From: Angelakisella massiliensis
GTDB taxonomy: Bacteria; Bacillota; Clostridia; Oscillospirales; Ruminococcaceae
Direction of reading: 5' to 3'
Assembly: GCF_900104675.1 (NCBI RefSeq)
Contig: NZ_LT629945.1
Coordinates: 2,718,756 to 2,782,755, forward strand
DNA: 64,000 bases
Position 1 is the stretch's first letter. Every line of letters starts with the position of its first letter. A program made the position numbers and the translations under genes. Below, piece after piece: positions 42,909-51,586 of this stretch. A model generated the notes under the pieces. It searched no databases. It saw only the letters and a program-made list of their open reading frames with translations, and was not told the origin of the DNA.

Positions 42909-43562
42909 TTACTGCTGCATAGCAGCTGCAACGTCCTCCCAGGGGATCATGCTGAGAGCGCTGGTGGGGCAGCCGCTGACGCAGGCGCCGCAGGTGATGC
43001 ACTTGGTAGACTTCTTGGTCTCGGGATCCACCTTGGGCATACCCCAGGGGCAAGCCTGAGCGCAGGCGCCGCAGCCGACGCAAACGCTGGTATCTACCAC
43101 ACGGGCACCGGTGTTGGGATCGGGCTTGATAGCGCCCACAGGGCAGGCAGACATACAGGCAGCATCCTTGCACTGCTTGCAGGTCTCAGGACCCATGTCC
43201 CACTCGCCCAGGAAGCCGCCGCCGTGAGCATAGTCATCAGCGATGGTGGTGGAACCAAACACAACGCTGTCACGGACATTCAGGCGGGCCAGCCAAGGCT
43301 GAGCTTTGCCGTCATTGGCCAGGGTGCAGTTGGTCTCGCATCTCTGACATCCGGTGCATTTGGCACGGTTAACCACCAACAGCATTTCGGGAAGGGCCAC
43401 GGTCTCCACAACGCCTTCATCTACCTCTTCCTGGGTGCAGCCAAAAAGAGTAAGCATAGCGGCGGTCATGCTCAGACCGGCCAGTCCCTTACCGGACATC
43501 TTCAGGAACTGACGTCTGGTATACTCTTTATCAAGTATACCTTTTTTCATTTCTTCAGACAT
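42909..43562 (-). CDS. ydhY: YdhY-type ferredoxin with Tat signal and four 4Fe-4S clusters
   Basis: A 217-residue electron carrier. The N-terminus has a twin-arginine signal (YTRRQFLKMSGKGLAGLSM) leading into a hydrophobic stretch that ends LTLFGC, a lipobox-like Cys, so it is probably exported and may be lipid-anchored. Four cysteine sets follow: CTGCQRCETNC, CKQCKDAACMSACP, CVGCGACAQACP and CITCGACVSGCP. It heads the ydhY-V-W unit. tatA-tatC downstream would supply its export machinery. How a cytoplasm-made AOR partner reaches it is open; hitch-hiker export of the pair is possible. Confidence 0.9.
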   Translation of the reverse strand: MSEEMKKGILDKEYTRRQFLKMSGKGLAGLSMTAAMLTLFGCTQEEVDEGVVETVALPEMLLVVNRAKCTGCQRCETNCTLANDGKAQPWLARLNVRDSVVFGSTTIADDYAHGGGFLGEWDMGPETCKQCKDAACMSACPVGAIKPDPNTGARVVDTSVCVGCGACAQACPWGMPKVDPETKKSTKCITCGACVSGCPTSALSMIPWEDVAAAMQQ

Positions 43563-43689
43563 TTCTTCTCCTCCTTATAACAAGGTGCTTGCGAAAAGCG
43601 CTATGAATCAGGCTTCATAACGCTTGCATATTTATTGTATCGTAAAACTTACGTCTTGTCAATTAATTAACATCTATTTCTTTGTTTTT

Positions 43690-43739
43690 CTGGTTATAAT
43701 GTAATAATAGGTGTGTTTTTTCTCTGTGTAAATTACACA
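43690..43739 (-). promoter_or_regulatory. Promoter and operator region of the ydhY operon
   Basis: A perfect 15-bp palindrome TGTGTAAATTACACA (43725-43739) lies upstream of an AT-rich -10-like region (minus strand CATTATAACC near 43705-43695). It sits where an activator of the CRP/FNR type would bind. E. coli ydhY is FNR-activated, but this site is not a standard FNR box. Confidence 0.5.
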
Positions 43740-43840
43740 TTTTGCCATTCAAAATTTAATAAAACTTCAATCAGAAGTCAACGCGCTTAAAAAATTCATT
43801 TTGCGGTCACAAAAGCTCGTTTTTAAAAGATATAACATGA

Positions 43841-43846
43841 TATAAT
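43841..43846 (+). promoter_or_regulatory. Possible -10 element of the amidohydrolase gene
   Basis: A perfect TATAAT in the sequence ATGATATAATATAG; the -35 region is poor. The leader to ATG 44095 would be about 245 nt and contains no other gene. Confidence 0.4.
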
Positions 43847-44094
43847 ATAGATGTTGAAATGGTACATTGATTTGTATGGATTTATTTTCATGGGGGTACT
43901 CTATCACAAAAGTTTGCCGATACCCCTTCCCATAACCGGCTCAATTATCATAAACGCAAGATTTCGTCCTGTCTTGTCCCTTTGCCCAATGGAACAATTT
44001 TGGCAAAAGAATTTTTCCTTTGCCCATATCTGGCGCAGCGATCTGTATTGCATTAGCCTATACCGTATGATACCTCATCAGGAAAGGAGTTTTT

Positions 44095-45690
44095 ATGGAA
44101 CAAAAAACACTGTATTATGGCGGCAACATCCTCACAATGGATGACCATTTTCAAGGACAAGGTGTCCTGACCCAAGGCGCCCGAATTTTGGGCGTTGGCG
44201 AACTTTCCCAGCTGAAGGCTCAGGCAGGAGATTGTACAGTGGTGGACCTGAAGGGAAAAACGCTTCTGCCCGCCTTCATCGATCCCCACAGCCATATCAC
44301 ATCCCTGGCACGCACTGTGGGGCTGATTCACCTGGCGGGAGCTGCCAGCTTTGAGGAACTGTCTGGGCGAATCCAGCGGCATATGACAGAGTTTGCTCCT
44401 CAGCCCGGAGAATGGGTGATGGGCTTCGGCTATGACAATAATCTCATGCCTGGATGCCGCCACCCTACCAGAGAGCTGCTGGATCGGCTTTGTCCTGATA
44501 ACCCTTTGCTGATCTCTCATGCTTCCGGACATATGGGAGTGGCCAATTCCGCTGCTTTGGCGGCGCTGGGCATCACTGATCAAACTCCAGACCCTGATGG
44601 AGGAAAAATTGGTCGTGAGGAAGGGACCAGGCAGCCCAACGGCTACCTGGAGGAAACTGCTTTTACTATGCTGGGTTCCCGGCTGCCTCAGCCCGACTTT
44701 GCGCAGCTTTCCAAACAGATACAAATGGCGGAAAAAACCTATTTCCGTTACGGCATCACAACCATACAGGATGGATTGACCCGTGAAAGCGAATGGAATC
44801 TGCTGAAGAATATGGACCAGGCAGGCGCTTTGACCGCGGATGTGGTGGCCTATATCAATATGGTGGATTCTCAAAAAGTATTAGAGGAGAATCAAAAATA
44901 TCTCCATGCGGATGGCCATCTTCGCATTGGGGGCTACAAAATTTTTCTGGACGGTTCACCTCAAGGAAGAACCGCCTGGATGAGTAAACCTTATCTGGGT
45001 GAGCCGGCTGATTATACTGGATACCCTATTTTCTCAGATCAGCAGGTAAAAGAATATATCCGCACTGCTCTGGACCAGCAAACACAGCTCCTTGCTCATT
45101 GCAACGGCGACGCTGCGGCGGAGCAATTTCTCCGCTGCTGTGAAGAGGTACAGCGCGAAACAGGAAAAAACATCGCTTCCATTCATCCTGTCATGATTCA
45201 TGCCCAGCTGCTCCGCCGGGATCAGCTGCCGCGGCTGGTCTCCCTGGGAATGATCCCCTCCTTTTTTGTTGCTCATGTATACCATTGGGGAGACGTGCAC
45301 ATCCAAAACTTTGGTATGGAAAGGGCGGCTTTCATCAGCCCGGTTCATTCCGCCATTCAAGCAGGGCTTTCTCCCACTTTCCATCAGGATACCCCTGTGA
45401 TCAGTCCGGATATGATGGAAACGCTGTGGTGTGCGGTCAACCGGATCACACGAGATGGTGTTGTATTGGGAGCGCAGGAACGAATCTCCCCATGGGAGGG
45501 GCTAAAGGCCATTACCATCAACGCTGCCCGGCAGTACCGGCAAGAGGATGTGAAAGGTACCATTGCACCGGGTAAAAAAACGGATTTGGTAATTTTGGAT
45601 CGCAATCCCCTCACCTGCCCTGTCCATGAGCTGAAAGACATCCAAGTGGTCACCACCATTCGTGAGGGACAAGTCGTTTATCATGCCTGA
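44095..45690 (+). CDS. YtcJ-like amidohydrolase
   Basis: A 531-residue metal-dependent hydrolase of the amidohydrolase 3 group. The N-terminal beta-sandwich (MEQKTLYYGGNILTMDDHFQ) is followed by the metal motif DPHSHITSL, ISHASGHMGVAN, a Lys-containing IGGYKIFLDGSPQGRTAWM, HCNGDAAAEQF and IHPVMIHAQLL, and the final Asp in FHQDTPVI. It ends with the usual KKTDLVILDRNPLTC. Substrates of the family vary (imides, formamides, N-acyl amides) and cannot be deduced. GGAAAGGAG precedes the ATG. Confidence 0.9.
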   Translation: MEQKTLYYGGNILTMDDHFQGQGVLTQGARILGVGELSQLKAQAGDCTVVDLKGKTLLPAFIDPHSHITSLARTVGLIHLAGAASFEELSGRIQRHMTEFAPQPGEWVMGFGYDNNLMPGCRHPTRELLDRLCPDNPLLISHASGHMGVANSAALAALGITDQTPDPDGGKIGREEGTRQPNGYLEETAFTMLGSRLPQPDFAQLSKQIQMAEKTYFRYGITTIQDGLTRESEWNLLKNMDQAGALTADVVAYINMVDSQKVLEENQKYLHADGHLRIGGYKIFLDGSPQGRTAWMSKPYLGEPADYTGYPIFSDQQVKEYIRTALDQQTQLLAHCNGDAAAEQFLRCCEEVQRETGKNIASIHPVMIHAQLLRRDQLPRLVSLGMIPSFFVAHVYHWGDVHIQNFGMERAAFISPVHSAIQAGLSPTFHQDTPVISPDMMETLWCAVNRITRDGVVLGAQERISPWEGLKAITINAARQYRQEDVKGTIAPGKKTDLVILDRNPLTCPVHELKDIQVVTTIREGQVVYHA

Positions 45691-45734
45691 GGTAAAAGCC
45701 TGCTTTGTGATTATTTAACCTGTGTCAATAAACA

Positions 45735-45972
45735 GAGGCGGAAGGATGAAAATATCCTTCCAGGGGGACCCAGTCCCCCTGGATACGCCGCTTGGTTCCT
45801 GACGAAACCAGCGGCGATACCCCCGGTTTCGCGCCCCTGTGGGCGCGGGGCGTGGTATAAAAATCAGGCACATGTCCTGATTTTTATGATTTTAAAATTT
45901 ATTTCTTTCTTGAAAGAGTTTTTTCTACAGTTTGAGGCGGAAGGATAAGAATATCCTTCCGCCTCTCTGTTT
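45735..45972. repeat. Array of hairpins bracketed by two copies of a 27-bp repeat
   Basis: The region starts with GAGGCGGAAGGAT-GAAA-ATATCCTTCC (45735-45761) and ends with GAGGCGGAAGGAT-AAGA-ATATCCTTCCGCCTC (45934-45965). Between them are CCAGGGGGAC-GTCCCCCTGG, CGCCGCTTGGTT-AAACCAGCGGCG, a GC-rich GCGCCCC/GGGCGCG hairpin and AAAAATCAGG-CCTGATTTTT. This looks like a REP/MITE-like intergenic element. The last hairpin is followed by CTGTTTTT and can act as terminator. Confidence 0.6.
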
Positions 45973-46048
45973 TTCCATATTTGCTGATATTTTCTGTCCC
46001 GCCTGTCATGGGGCAGCTGCATACCATTTTTAATCAGAAAACATCTGG

Positions 46049-46903
46049 TTAATCCAGTCTTTGTACCCCTATACCCATTAGTCCTGGTCCTGTATGTACC
46101 ACTAACACCGGGGTGATCTGCCCTTCCACATCTACCTGCTGTCCAGGCAGCAGCTCAAGCAGCTCCTTTTTGACTTCCTCCGCTTCTTCCGGCGCTCCTC
46201 CGTGCATTACCGCCAAGCGGCAGCGGTGTCCTTTGGCAAAATCCGCCGCCAAACGAACCGCACACTGGAGGGATGCTTTCCTTCCCCTAGCCTTTTGGAC
46301 TGTATAGTAAACGCCATCCTCATTGCAGGAAATGACAGGCTTGATCCCCAGCATAGTACCCAATGTGGCCGAAACCAAGCCGATACGTCCACCCTTGCGG
46401 AGATATTCCAGTGTGGAAACACAAAAATATACCTTTGTCTCCTTTACAGACCGTTCCAGTCGCTCAGCAATCTCTTCCATCTCCAGCCCTTGTTCTGCCA
46501 GTTCCCGGGCCAGCATGACAGTAAAGCCTGCACCAATACCAATATTTTTAGTATCTATCATCCGGAATTCCAGTTTACCAAATTCCTCCGCCGCTGCCTT
46601 CATCACCTGCATGGTGCCGCTCAGTCCGCTGGAAATATTGATAATCAAAACTTGCCGGTATCCATCCTCCCAAATCTGTTCCAGCATTTGTTCTACTTCA
46701 CTGCTGCTGGGCAAAGAAGTTTTGGGAATTTCCTGCTGGAAGCGGTCATAAATCTCCTCGGCGGTGATATCAACCCCATCCTTATAACTGCTGTCTTTAT
46801 AGTGGATGCTCAGCGGAACACAATAAATTCCCCATCTGCGCCGGTAATCTGCGGGAACATCCCCGCCTGAATCCATCAGAATCGCTATTTTCCGCTGTTC
46901 CAT
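46049..46903 (-). CDS. DegV family fatty-acid-binding protein
   Basis: A 284-residue protein of the DegV/FakB family, which holds fatty acids for phosphorylation by fatty-acid kinase. Features are ILMDSGGDVPADYRRRWGIY, the ligand loop PKTSLPSSSEVEQML, INISSGLSGTMQV, STLEYLRKGGRIG and HTGPGLMGIG. AGGTGAG lies before the ATG. The shared palindromic motif at 46933-46951 lies 30 nt upstream. Confidence 0.93.
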   Translation of the reverse strand: MEQRKIAILMDSGGDVPADYRRRWGIYCVPLSIHYKDSSYKDGVDITAEEIYDRFQQEIPKTSLPSSSEVEQMLEQIWEDGYRQVLIINISSGLSGTMQVMKAAAEEFGKLEFRMIDTKNIGIGAGFTVMLARELAEQGLEMEEIAERLERSVKETKVYFCVSTLEYLRKGGRIGLVSATLGTMLGIKPVISCNEDGVYYTVQKARGRKASLQCAVRLAADFAKGHRCRLAVMHGGAPEEAEEVKKELLELLPGQQVDVEGQITPVLVVHTGPGLMGIGVQRLD

Positions 46904-46932
46904 TGGCTCACCTCATTAAAAAAATCGAATCA

Positions 46933-46951
46933 TTTAGTATTTAAAACTAGA
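46933..46951. promoter_or_regulatory. Shared palindromic operator candidate, copy 2
   Basis: TTTAGTATTTAAAACTAGA, one base different from the site at 37904-37922 before the PAQR gene. It lies just upstream of degV in its likely promoter. Confidence 0.55.
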
Positions 46952-47067
46952 ATATCATGTGTGTAAGTATATGTCAATGTAAAAAGCGATATTGACACTT
47001 TTTTTTCATCCTGCTATCATAAATGGTGACTTTATGACCCATGTAAAAGTAAAAGGAGTGATGGCAA

Positions 47068-47613
47068 ATGGAGCGCTTTGAAGATTCCCCATTGGCACAG
47101 GAAATGACGCAATTCCACTGTCCAAGAATGAATGAGTTCCCAGACCTGGAATTATATATGGATCAGGTGCTGACCATTTTGCAGAATGTCCTTTCTCCTT
47201 TTGCTGAGGACAGCAGAGAAAAGTTCATCACATCCACCATGGTCAATAACTATGTAAAGCAGAAAGTGGTTTCTCCTCCCCAAAAGAAAAAATATAACCG
47301 CAAACATTTAGCTTATCTGATGGTGGTATGTATTTTAAAGCAGGTACTGAGCTTATCAGAAATCTGTCAACTGATCCGTCACCAGATTTCTACCTACCCT
47401 ATTGAAGAAGCTTATGATTTTTTCTGTGCCCAAATTGAGATGACCCTCAAGGCCACTTTCACCGACCGGGATTTTTGCTGTCAGCCGCCAATGAAATCCC
47501 AAACGCTTGAAACACTGCTGGTTCAATCCGCGGCACTGGCCTTCGCCAACAAAATTTATATGCAAAAGTATATTCGTTTTTGTAAAGAACAGCAGGCTGC
47601 AAAAAAAGATTAA
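47068..47613 (+). CDS. DUF1836 family protein
   Basis: A 181-residue protein with the DUF1836 pattern: FHCPRMNEFPDLELYMDQVL, a winged-helix-like ITSTMVNNYVKQKVVSPPQ with KKKYNRKHLAYLMVVCILKQ and LSLSEICQLI. It is probably a DNA-binding regulator of the MerR-like type, widespread in Firmicutes. AAAGGAG lies before the ATG. It is divergent from degV, so a regulatory link is possible. Confidence 0.85.
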   Translation: MERFEDSPLAQEMTQFHCPRMNEFPDLELYMDQVLTILQNVLSPFAEDSREKFITSTMVNNYVKQKVVSPPQKKKYNRKHLAYLMVVCILKQVLSLSEICQLIRHQISTYPIEEAYDFFCAQIEMTLKATFTDRDFCCQPPMKSQTLETLLVQSAALAFANKIYMQKYIRFCKEQQAAKKD

Positions 47614-47672
47614 TTTTTTTCTGAAACCCCTTGCAATCCATTCAGAAATATGATATTATAATCAAGCTGTTT

Positions 47673-47748
47673 CTGGGTGTGGCGCAGATGGTAGCGCGCT
47701 ACCTTGGGGTGGTAGAGGCCGTGGGTTCAAATCCCGCCACTCAGACCA
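47673..47748 (+). tRNA. tRNA-Pro (anticodon GGG)
   Basis: A 76-nt cloverleaf including the encoded CCA. The acceptor arms CTGGGTG and CACTCAG pair, with a G-T wobble. The anticodon stem CTACC/GGTAG encloses the loop TTGGGGT, giving anticodon GGG. The T-arm has GTTCAAATC. Discriminator A fits proline. Confidence 0.95.
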
Positions 47749-47806
47749 TGCGGAGTATCATTAAAGGATCTGAAAAGGTCTGCTGATGATACTCCGCATT
47801 TTTATT
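47748..47806 (+). terminator. Terminator of the tRNA-Pro gene
   Basis: ATGCGGAGTATCAT (47748-47761) and ATGATACTCCGCAT (47786-47799) form a 14-bp stem followed by TTTTTATTT. Confidence 0.9.
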
Positions 47807-47813
47807 TCCAAAT

Positions 47814-48278
47814 CTATATGGCAATCTGTGCGGGGGCGTAGCTTAATGCTACGCATTTTCTCGTTTCCAAAAGAATGTCCTGCTCAGGGATTTTCCGGCG
47901 ATCCGGCACCTCAAATGCACCGATGCAGTTGTAATGGATCGTCACCCGCTGATTGGTAACACCGTCCTCCTTGACCGCAGGATAGACCTCGATGTACTGA
48001 ATGAGCTCGGCAACCATGCGCTTGGTGATGGTGGTGGCGTCGGTGTAGCGGCGCACCGTTTCCAGAAAGGTATCCACATCCATCCGCTTATCTTCCAGCT
48101 TTTTCAGCTCCAGCCGCAGGGCCTTGATCCGTCCGGCGTTCTCTCCCTGCTCCTGCTCATATCGCTTGGACATTTTGGCAAAACGGGCATCGTCGATCTT
48201 GCCGGACACATTGTCCTCGTAGAGCCGCTCAAAGAGCATGTCCAGCTCCCTAGATAGGTTGGTCGATTCCTGATACAT
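47814..48278 (-). pseudogene. C-terminal fragment of a large serine recombinase
   Basis: About 150 residues corresponding to the coiled-coil and C-terminal part of a recombinase (LSRELDMLFERLYEDNVSGK, ARFAKMSKRYEQEQGENAGR, RMVAELIQYIEVYPAV). The catalytic resolvase domain is missing. The upstream end is fused to a reverse transcriptase fragment near 48260. It lies directly beyond the tRNA terminator and is a relic of an older element. Confidence 0.85.
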
Positions 48279-49318
48279 ACCGTACCATTGCCGACTTCCC
48301 GAATCGCTCCTTTTCGCTCTCGGTCATTGCACCGCCTTCTCGAACAAGTTTGCACCCGGTTTCTGTATTGAGCCGGTTGGTTAAAACTGTCATGACCTGC
48401 CTGTGGATTTTTCTGCAATCAATACTGATACAGGTAGCGAGCTGAAAATAATTCTGTATTCCCAGAACCATTGAATTGAACAGCCTTATCTCGTCTAAAG
48501 GTCTTTTTCTTTTGGACGGTCTGGCAATCCGTTTCGCTTGTTCCACCAGCTTTTGCCTTTCCAGTTCCAACTTTTTGTCACAGATATGAGATTGCACAGC
48601 GTACCTACCGCTTTTTGGTCTGACCCGTATCTTGAATCCGAGAAACTCTGAATAGCGTTCTCTGGCATTGACTATCCTTGTTTTCTCCGGCGATACTTCG
48701 AGCCTTAGCCTCTCAGTTATCCACGCTGTTACAGCTTCTTTTGTTCTCATAGCGTCCTCTTTATCCCGACAGAAGATTCTGAAATCATCTGCATATCTCA
48801 CGATGTACATTTCTTTCAGTCCCGTTTTCCTCATTTTGAGAAATGCCTTGCTCCGGTCAAAAGTAATCGAGTTTCTGATTTTCCTCTCATACCCGTATTC
48901 CTTTACAAGAGGGTGGTTCTGCCATTGGCTCTCTACCCAGTTATCCAGTTCATTCAGCACGATATTCGCAAGTAGCGGTGAAATGATACCACCTTGCGGT
49001 GTGCCTTTGTCTGGAATGAGGGTAGTGCCGTCTGGCATTCTAATCGGTGCTTTCAGAATCCGCTTGATAATAAAAATCAACTGTTTGTCGTGTATTCCCA
49101 AAGCCCATATCTGCCGCACCAGCTTACTGTGATTTACATTATCGAAAAAGCCCTTTATATCAAACTCAATCACATAATGCAGATTCATTCGCTGGAGCAT
49201 GGTATAAGTTCTCTGCATGGCGTGTTCTACGGAGCGGTTCGGGCGAAAGCCGTAGCTATTGTCGCTGAATTTCGCTTCGCAGATAGGCTCCATGACCTGC
49301 TTGATACATTGCTGTACT
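48250..49318 (-). pseudogene. Group II intron reverse transcriptase/maturase, truncated at both ends
   Basis: The reading frame starts inside the RT domain (VQQCIKQVMEPICEAKFSDN) and keeps YGFRPNRSVEHAM, FDIKGFFDNVNHSKLV, GTPQGGIISPLLANIVLNEL and the catalytic YADD box in IVRYADDFRIF. The maturase X domain follows and ends at VRYVSGI. The first RT blocks and the C-terminal endonuclease are absent, and no intron RNA domains V/VI were found around it. It is inactive as an intron. Confidence 0.9.
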
Positions 49319-49361
49319 CCTCGTTTGCGAAGTCGTTGTCGGTCTTAATCCATTCGTACAT
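49319..49361 (-). pseudogene. Start of a divergent gene, possibly the phage repressor
   Basis: ATG at 49361 after AGGAAGGGGGTG opens MYEWIKTDNDFANEEYS. The frame then merges with the reverse transcriptase fragment. Its position, divergent from the early operon, suggests the phage repressor, but the remnant is too short to identify. Confidence 0.4.
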
Positions 49362-49444
49362 CACGTTCACCCCCTTCCTGGGCTGGGAGCCATATCTCGA
49401 TTATACCAGCACCAGGAAGGGACACACAAGGAGGAAACAGCAGC

Positions 49445-49843
49445 ATGAAAGCAGAACTTAAACGAGCCGCCGACCTCGTCGCCTTCCAGCGGCGCGAGGC
49501 CCTGTCTCGGAAGCGGCTCTCGGGAGACCCCCGGAACCCCTTCCGCCCCCGGTATGGCGCGGAGCTGACTTTCGCCGCCGCGTCACAGGAGGCCGAGACC
49601 CTGGGCTATATTCTCAAATTGCTTGAGAAGGAAGCGGCCCGGGAGTGTGCGAGGCGGGTCTTCCCCACGCTGGACGCGATCCTCGACTTCGTCGTCGGCC
49701 TGGGCCTCATGGCCCTCGGGGGCCTGGGGCTCGCCGCCGCGTGTGTCGTGGCAGGAGCGCCGGACAGCTTCACCCGTGCGGCGGCACTGCTGGGCCTGGG
49801 GTTTATGGCAGCGGTCAACCTGCACCGGCAGAAGCGGAAGTAA
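49445..49843 (+). CDS. Small phage membrane protein, function unknown
   Basis: A 132-residue protein, first gene of the early operon, starting after AAGGAGGAAA. The N-terminal half is basic and helical (AELKRAADLVAFQRREALSR). The C-terminal half contains two hydrophobic segments (ILDFVVGLGLMALGGLGLAA and AAALLGLGFMAAVNL). No family was recognised. Very GC-rich codon use, like the next two genes. Confidence 0.6.
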   Translation: MKAELKRAADLVAFQRREALSRKRLSGDPRNPFRPRYGAELTFAAASQEAETLGYILKLLEKEAARECARRVFPTLDAILDFVVGLGLMALGGLGLAAACVVAGAPDSFTRAAALLGLGFMAAVNLHRQKRK

Positions 49844-49877
49844 ATCTAAGAACGACTACACAGGAAGGAGGACAGCG

Positions 49878-50099
49878 GTGAAAAGCAACGGTAAACTTTG
49901 CCCCCTGGGGAAGCTCGTCGTCAAGGCACTCACTGACCAGGACAAGACGAAGACGCAGCTCGCCGCCGAGATCGGAACGTCGCCGCAGTATCTAAGCTAC
50001 ATTCTCTACGGCGTCCGCTCGGGCGAGAAGTACCTCCCGGCGATCATCGCGGCCCTCAACCTCGACCCCCGGAAGGTCGAGAAGGTAACGGCAGCGTAA
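49878..50099 (+). CDS. Ner-like HTH regulator of the prophage
   Basis: A 73-residue protein starting at GTG 49878, six bases after AAGGAGG. It has a lambda-repressor-like fold: LVVKALTDQDKTKTQLAAEI, GTSPQYLSYILYGVRSGEKY and PAIIAALNLDPRKVEKV. Its place between the divergent repressor start and the transposase fits the Ner position of Mu-like phages. Confidence 0.7.
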   Translation: MKSNGKLCPLGKLVVKALTDQDKTKTQLAAEIGTSPQYLSYILYGVRSGEKYLPAIIAALNLDPRKVEKVTAA

Positions 50100-50121
50100 C
50101 ACCAGGAAGGGAGGGACAGGA

Positions 50122-51466
50122 GTGCCGGACGTATTCATCGGGCTCAAGGAGGCCGCAGAGTTTGAGGGCGTGAAGTATAACACCCTCGTCCAGCGGATCA
50201 AGCGAAGCCCCAATCAGTACAAGACCAGAACGCAGCCCCAGGAGAACGGCGGCAGAGAGCAGGTGCTCGTCTCCGTCGACTCCCTGACAGCCAAGGGCCG
50301 AAAGGCGTGGCGGGCGGCACAGAAGATAGACGGGAGGGACGTCGTCATAGAGAAGCGAACAGAGTCCGCGCCCTGGTATGTGGGCGTCGACCTCAACCAC
50401 TACACCGAGCAGCACAAGAAGGCGTTCTACGAGGCCGTCGAGCTGGCGGCGAGGGTGCAAGACTTCATCGACTACGACGGCCCCGACCGCACGGCCTACG
50501 CCGAGCGGTACGCGCTGGGCCTGGGAGTGAGTCTCCCGACCCTCTACCGCTACGTCGACAACATCCTCAAGGCGAACGCCTGGGCCCTCAAGATGGAGAA
50601 GGAGGACGGCCAGAGCCGGGACTATTTCCGGGCGCTGTCCTTGTGTCGGAAGCCGAAGGCGACCGCCACCTTCCCGAGTCTCACGGATGAGCAAAAGGCG
50701 CTCATTCAAAATATATGGTTCGACCGGCGCTTCGCGGCCAACCTGGGAACGATCGAAATGCTCTACGAGAAGTTCGAGGAGGTCGCCGAGGGCCGGGGCT
50801 GGGAGAACTACCCCAGCATCAAGACGGTCGCCCGGTACATCAAGCACCTCATGGACAGCCGGGGCGGAGAGTCGGCCCGCTACCTCGCGGCCAACGGCTC
50901 CCGGGAGTGGAAGAACAAGAAGATGCTCAAGGGCAAGCGCGACGCGACGAGCCTCAAGGTCATGGAGTACGTCGTCGGCGACGAGCACACCTTCGACTTT
51001 TGGGTTCAGTGGGTCGCCCCGAACGGGAAGATCAAGGCCGTCCGCCCGAAGCTCGTCGCATGGATGGACATGCGGAGCCGGGCGATCGTGGGCGACGTGG
51101 CTTGTGTGGATGCCAACAACCAGACCCTCAAGGAGAGCCTCGTCAAGATGCTCTACTCCCACCCGGGCGGCGTCCCCCACATCCTCCACGTCGACAACGG
51201 CAAGGACTACACGGCGAAGACCATGACCGGCCAGAGCCGCAAGAAGCGGAACATCGACTTCGAGTTCGACGCCGAGACCGTGGGCTTCTACCAGAGCATC
51301 GGCATCGAGGAGGTCGGGCGGTCGCTCCCCTATCAGCCGTGGGACAAGCCGATCGAGCGCTTCTTCTCGACCGTGTGCTCCAAGTTCTCGAAATGGTTCG
51401 AGAGCTACACGGGCACCCTCACCGGCTCCAAGACCTACGCCAAACGACAGAAGGACGTCGACGGTA
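50122..51466 (+). pseudogene. MuA-like DDE transposase, C-terminal part deleted
   Basis: The frame starts at GTG 50122 and gives about 448 phage-derived residues. The N-terminal winged-helix domain (FIGLKEAAEFEGVKYNTLVQ) and helical domains are followed by an RNase H-like core with Asp in DEHTFDFWVQW, Asp in HILHVDNGKDYTAK and Glu in DKPIERFFSTV. After KRQKDVDG the sequence changes abruptly in composition, and the frame then runs through foreign DNA to a stop at 51561. The C-terminal domain that contacts MuB is absent, so the protein is probably inactive. Confidence 0.85.
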
Positions 51467-51586
51467 ACACCATCTATTGTAATTGTTCAGTCGAAGTTGG
51501 AATCATCGTCAGCTGGGAATGTGGTTGCGTATGTAATCTCAGAAAATGTTCGTGTAATTGAGGGAACGATAGTATTTTATGCTTGA
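51464..51586 (+). pseudogene. Cassette D: 3' end of a variable tail-fibre C-terminus
   Basis: In the frame offset from the transposase, the sequence reads TPSIVIVQSKLESSSAGNVV, AYVISENVRVIEG, TIVFYA and a stop at 51584-51586. The ending resembles cassette B (NEVIGSILFYP). Its 5' part and its recombination site were removed by the deletion that joined it to the transposase. It is convergent with, and overlaps, cassette A by ten bases. Confidence 0.6.

Noticed and set aside
45735..45972. CRISPR array
   Set aside because: The repeats are palindromic and only two copies of the 27-bp unit exist, with no regular spacers and no cas genes in the window.
48250..49318. Retron or diversity-generating reverse transcriptase acting on the nearby tail-fibre cassettes
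   Set aside because: The RT motifs and the maturase X domain are those of group II introns, both ends are truncated, and no template/variable repeat pair or msr-msd structure was found.
50307..51467. Several Arg/Gly-rich plus-strand frames inside the transposase gene
   Set aside because: These are the alternative frames of a very GC-rich gene; composition alone keeps them open.
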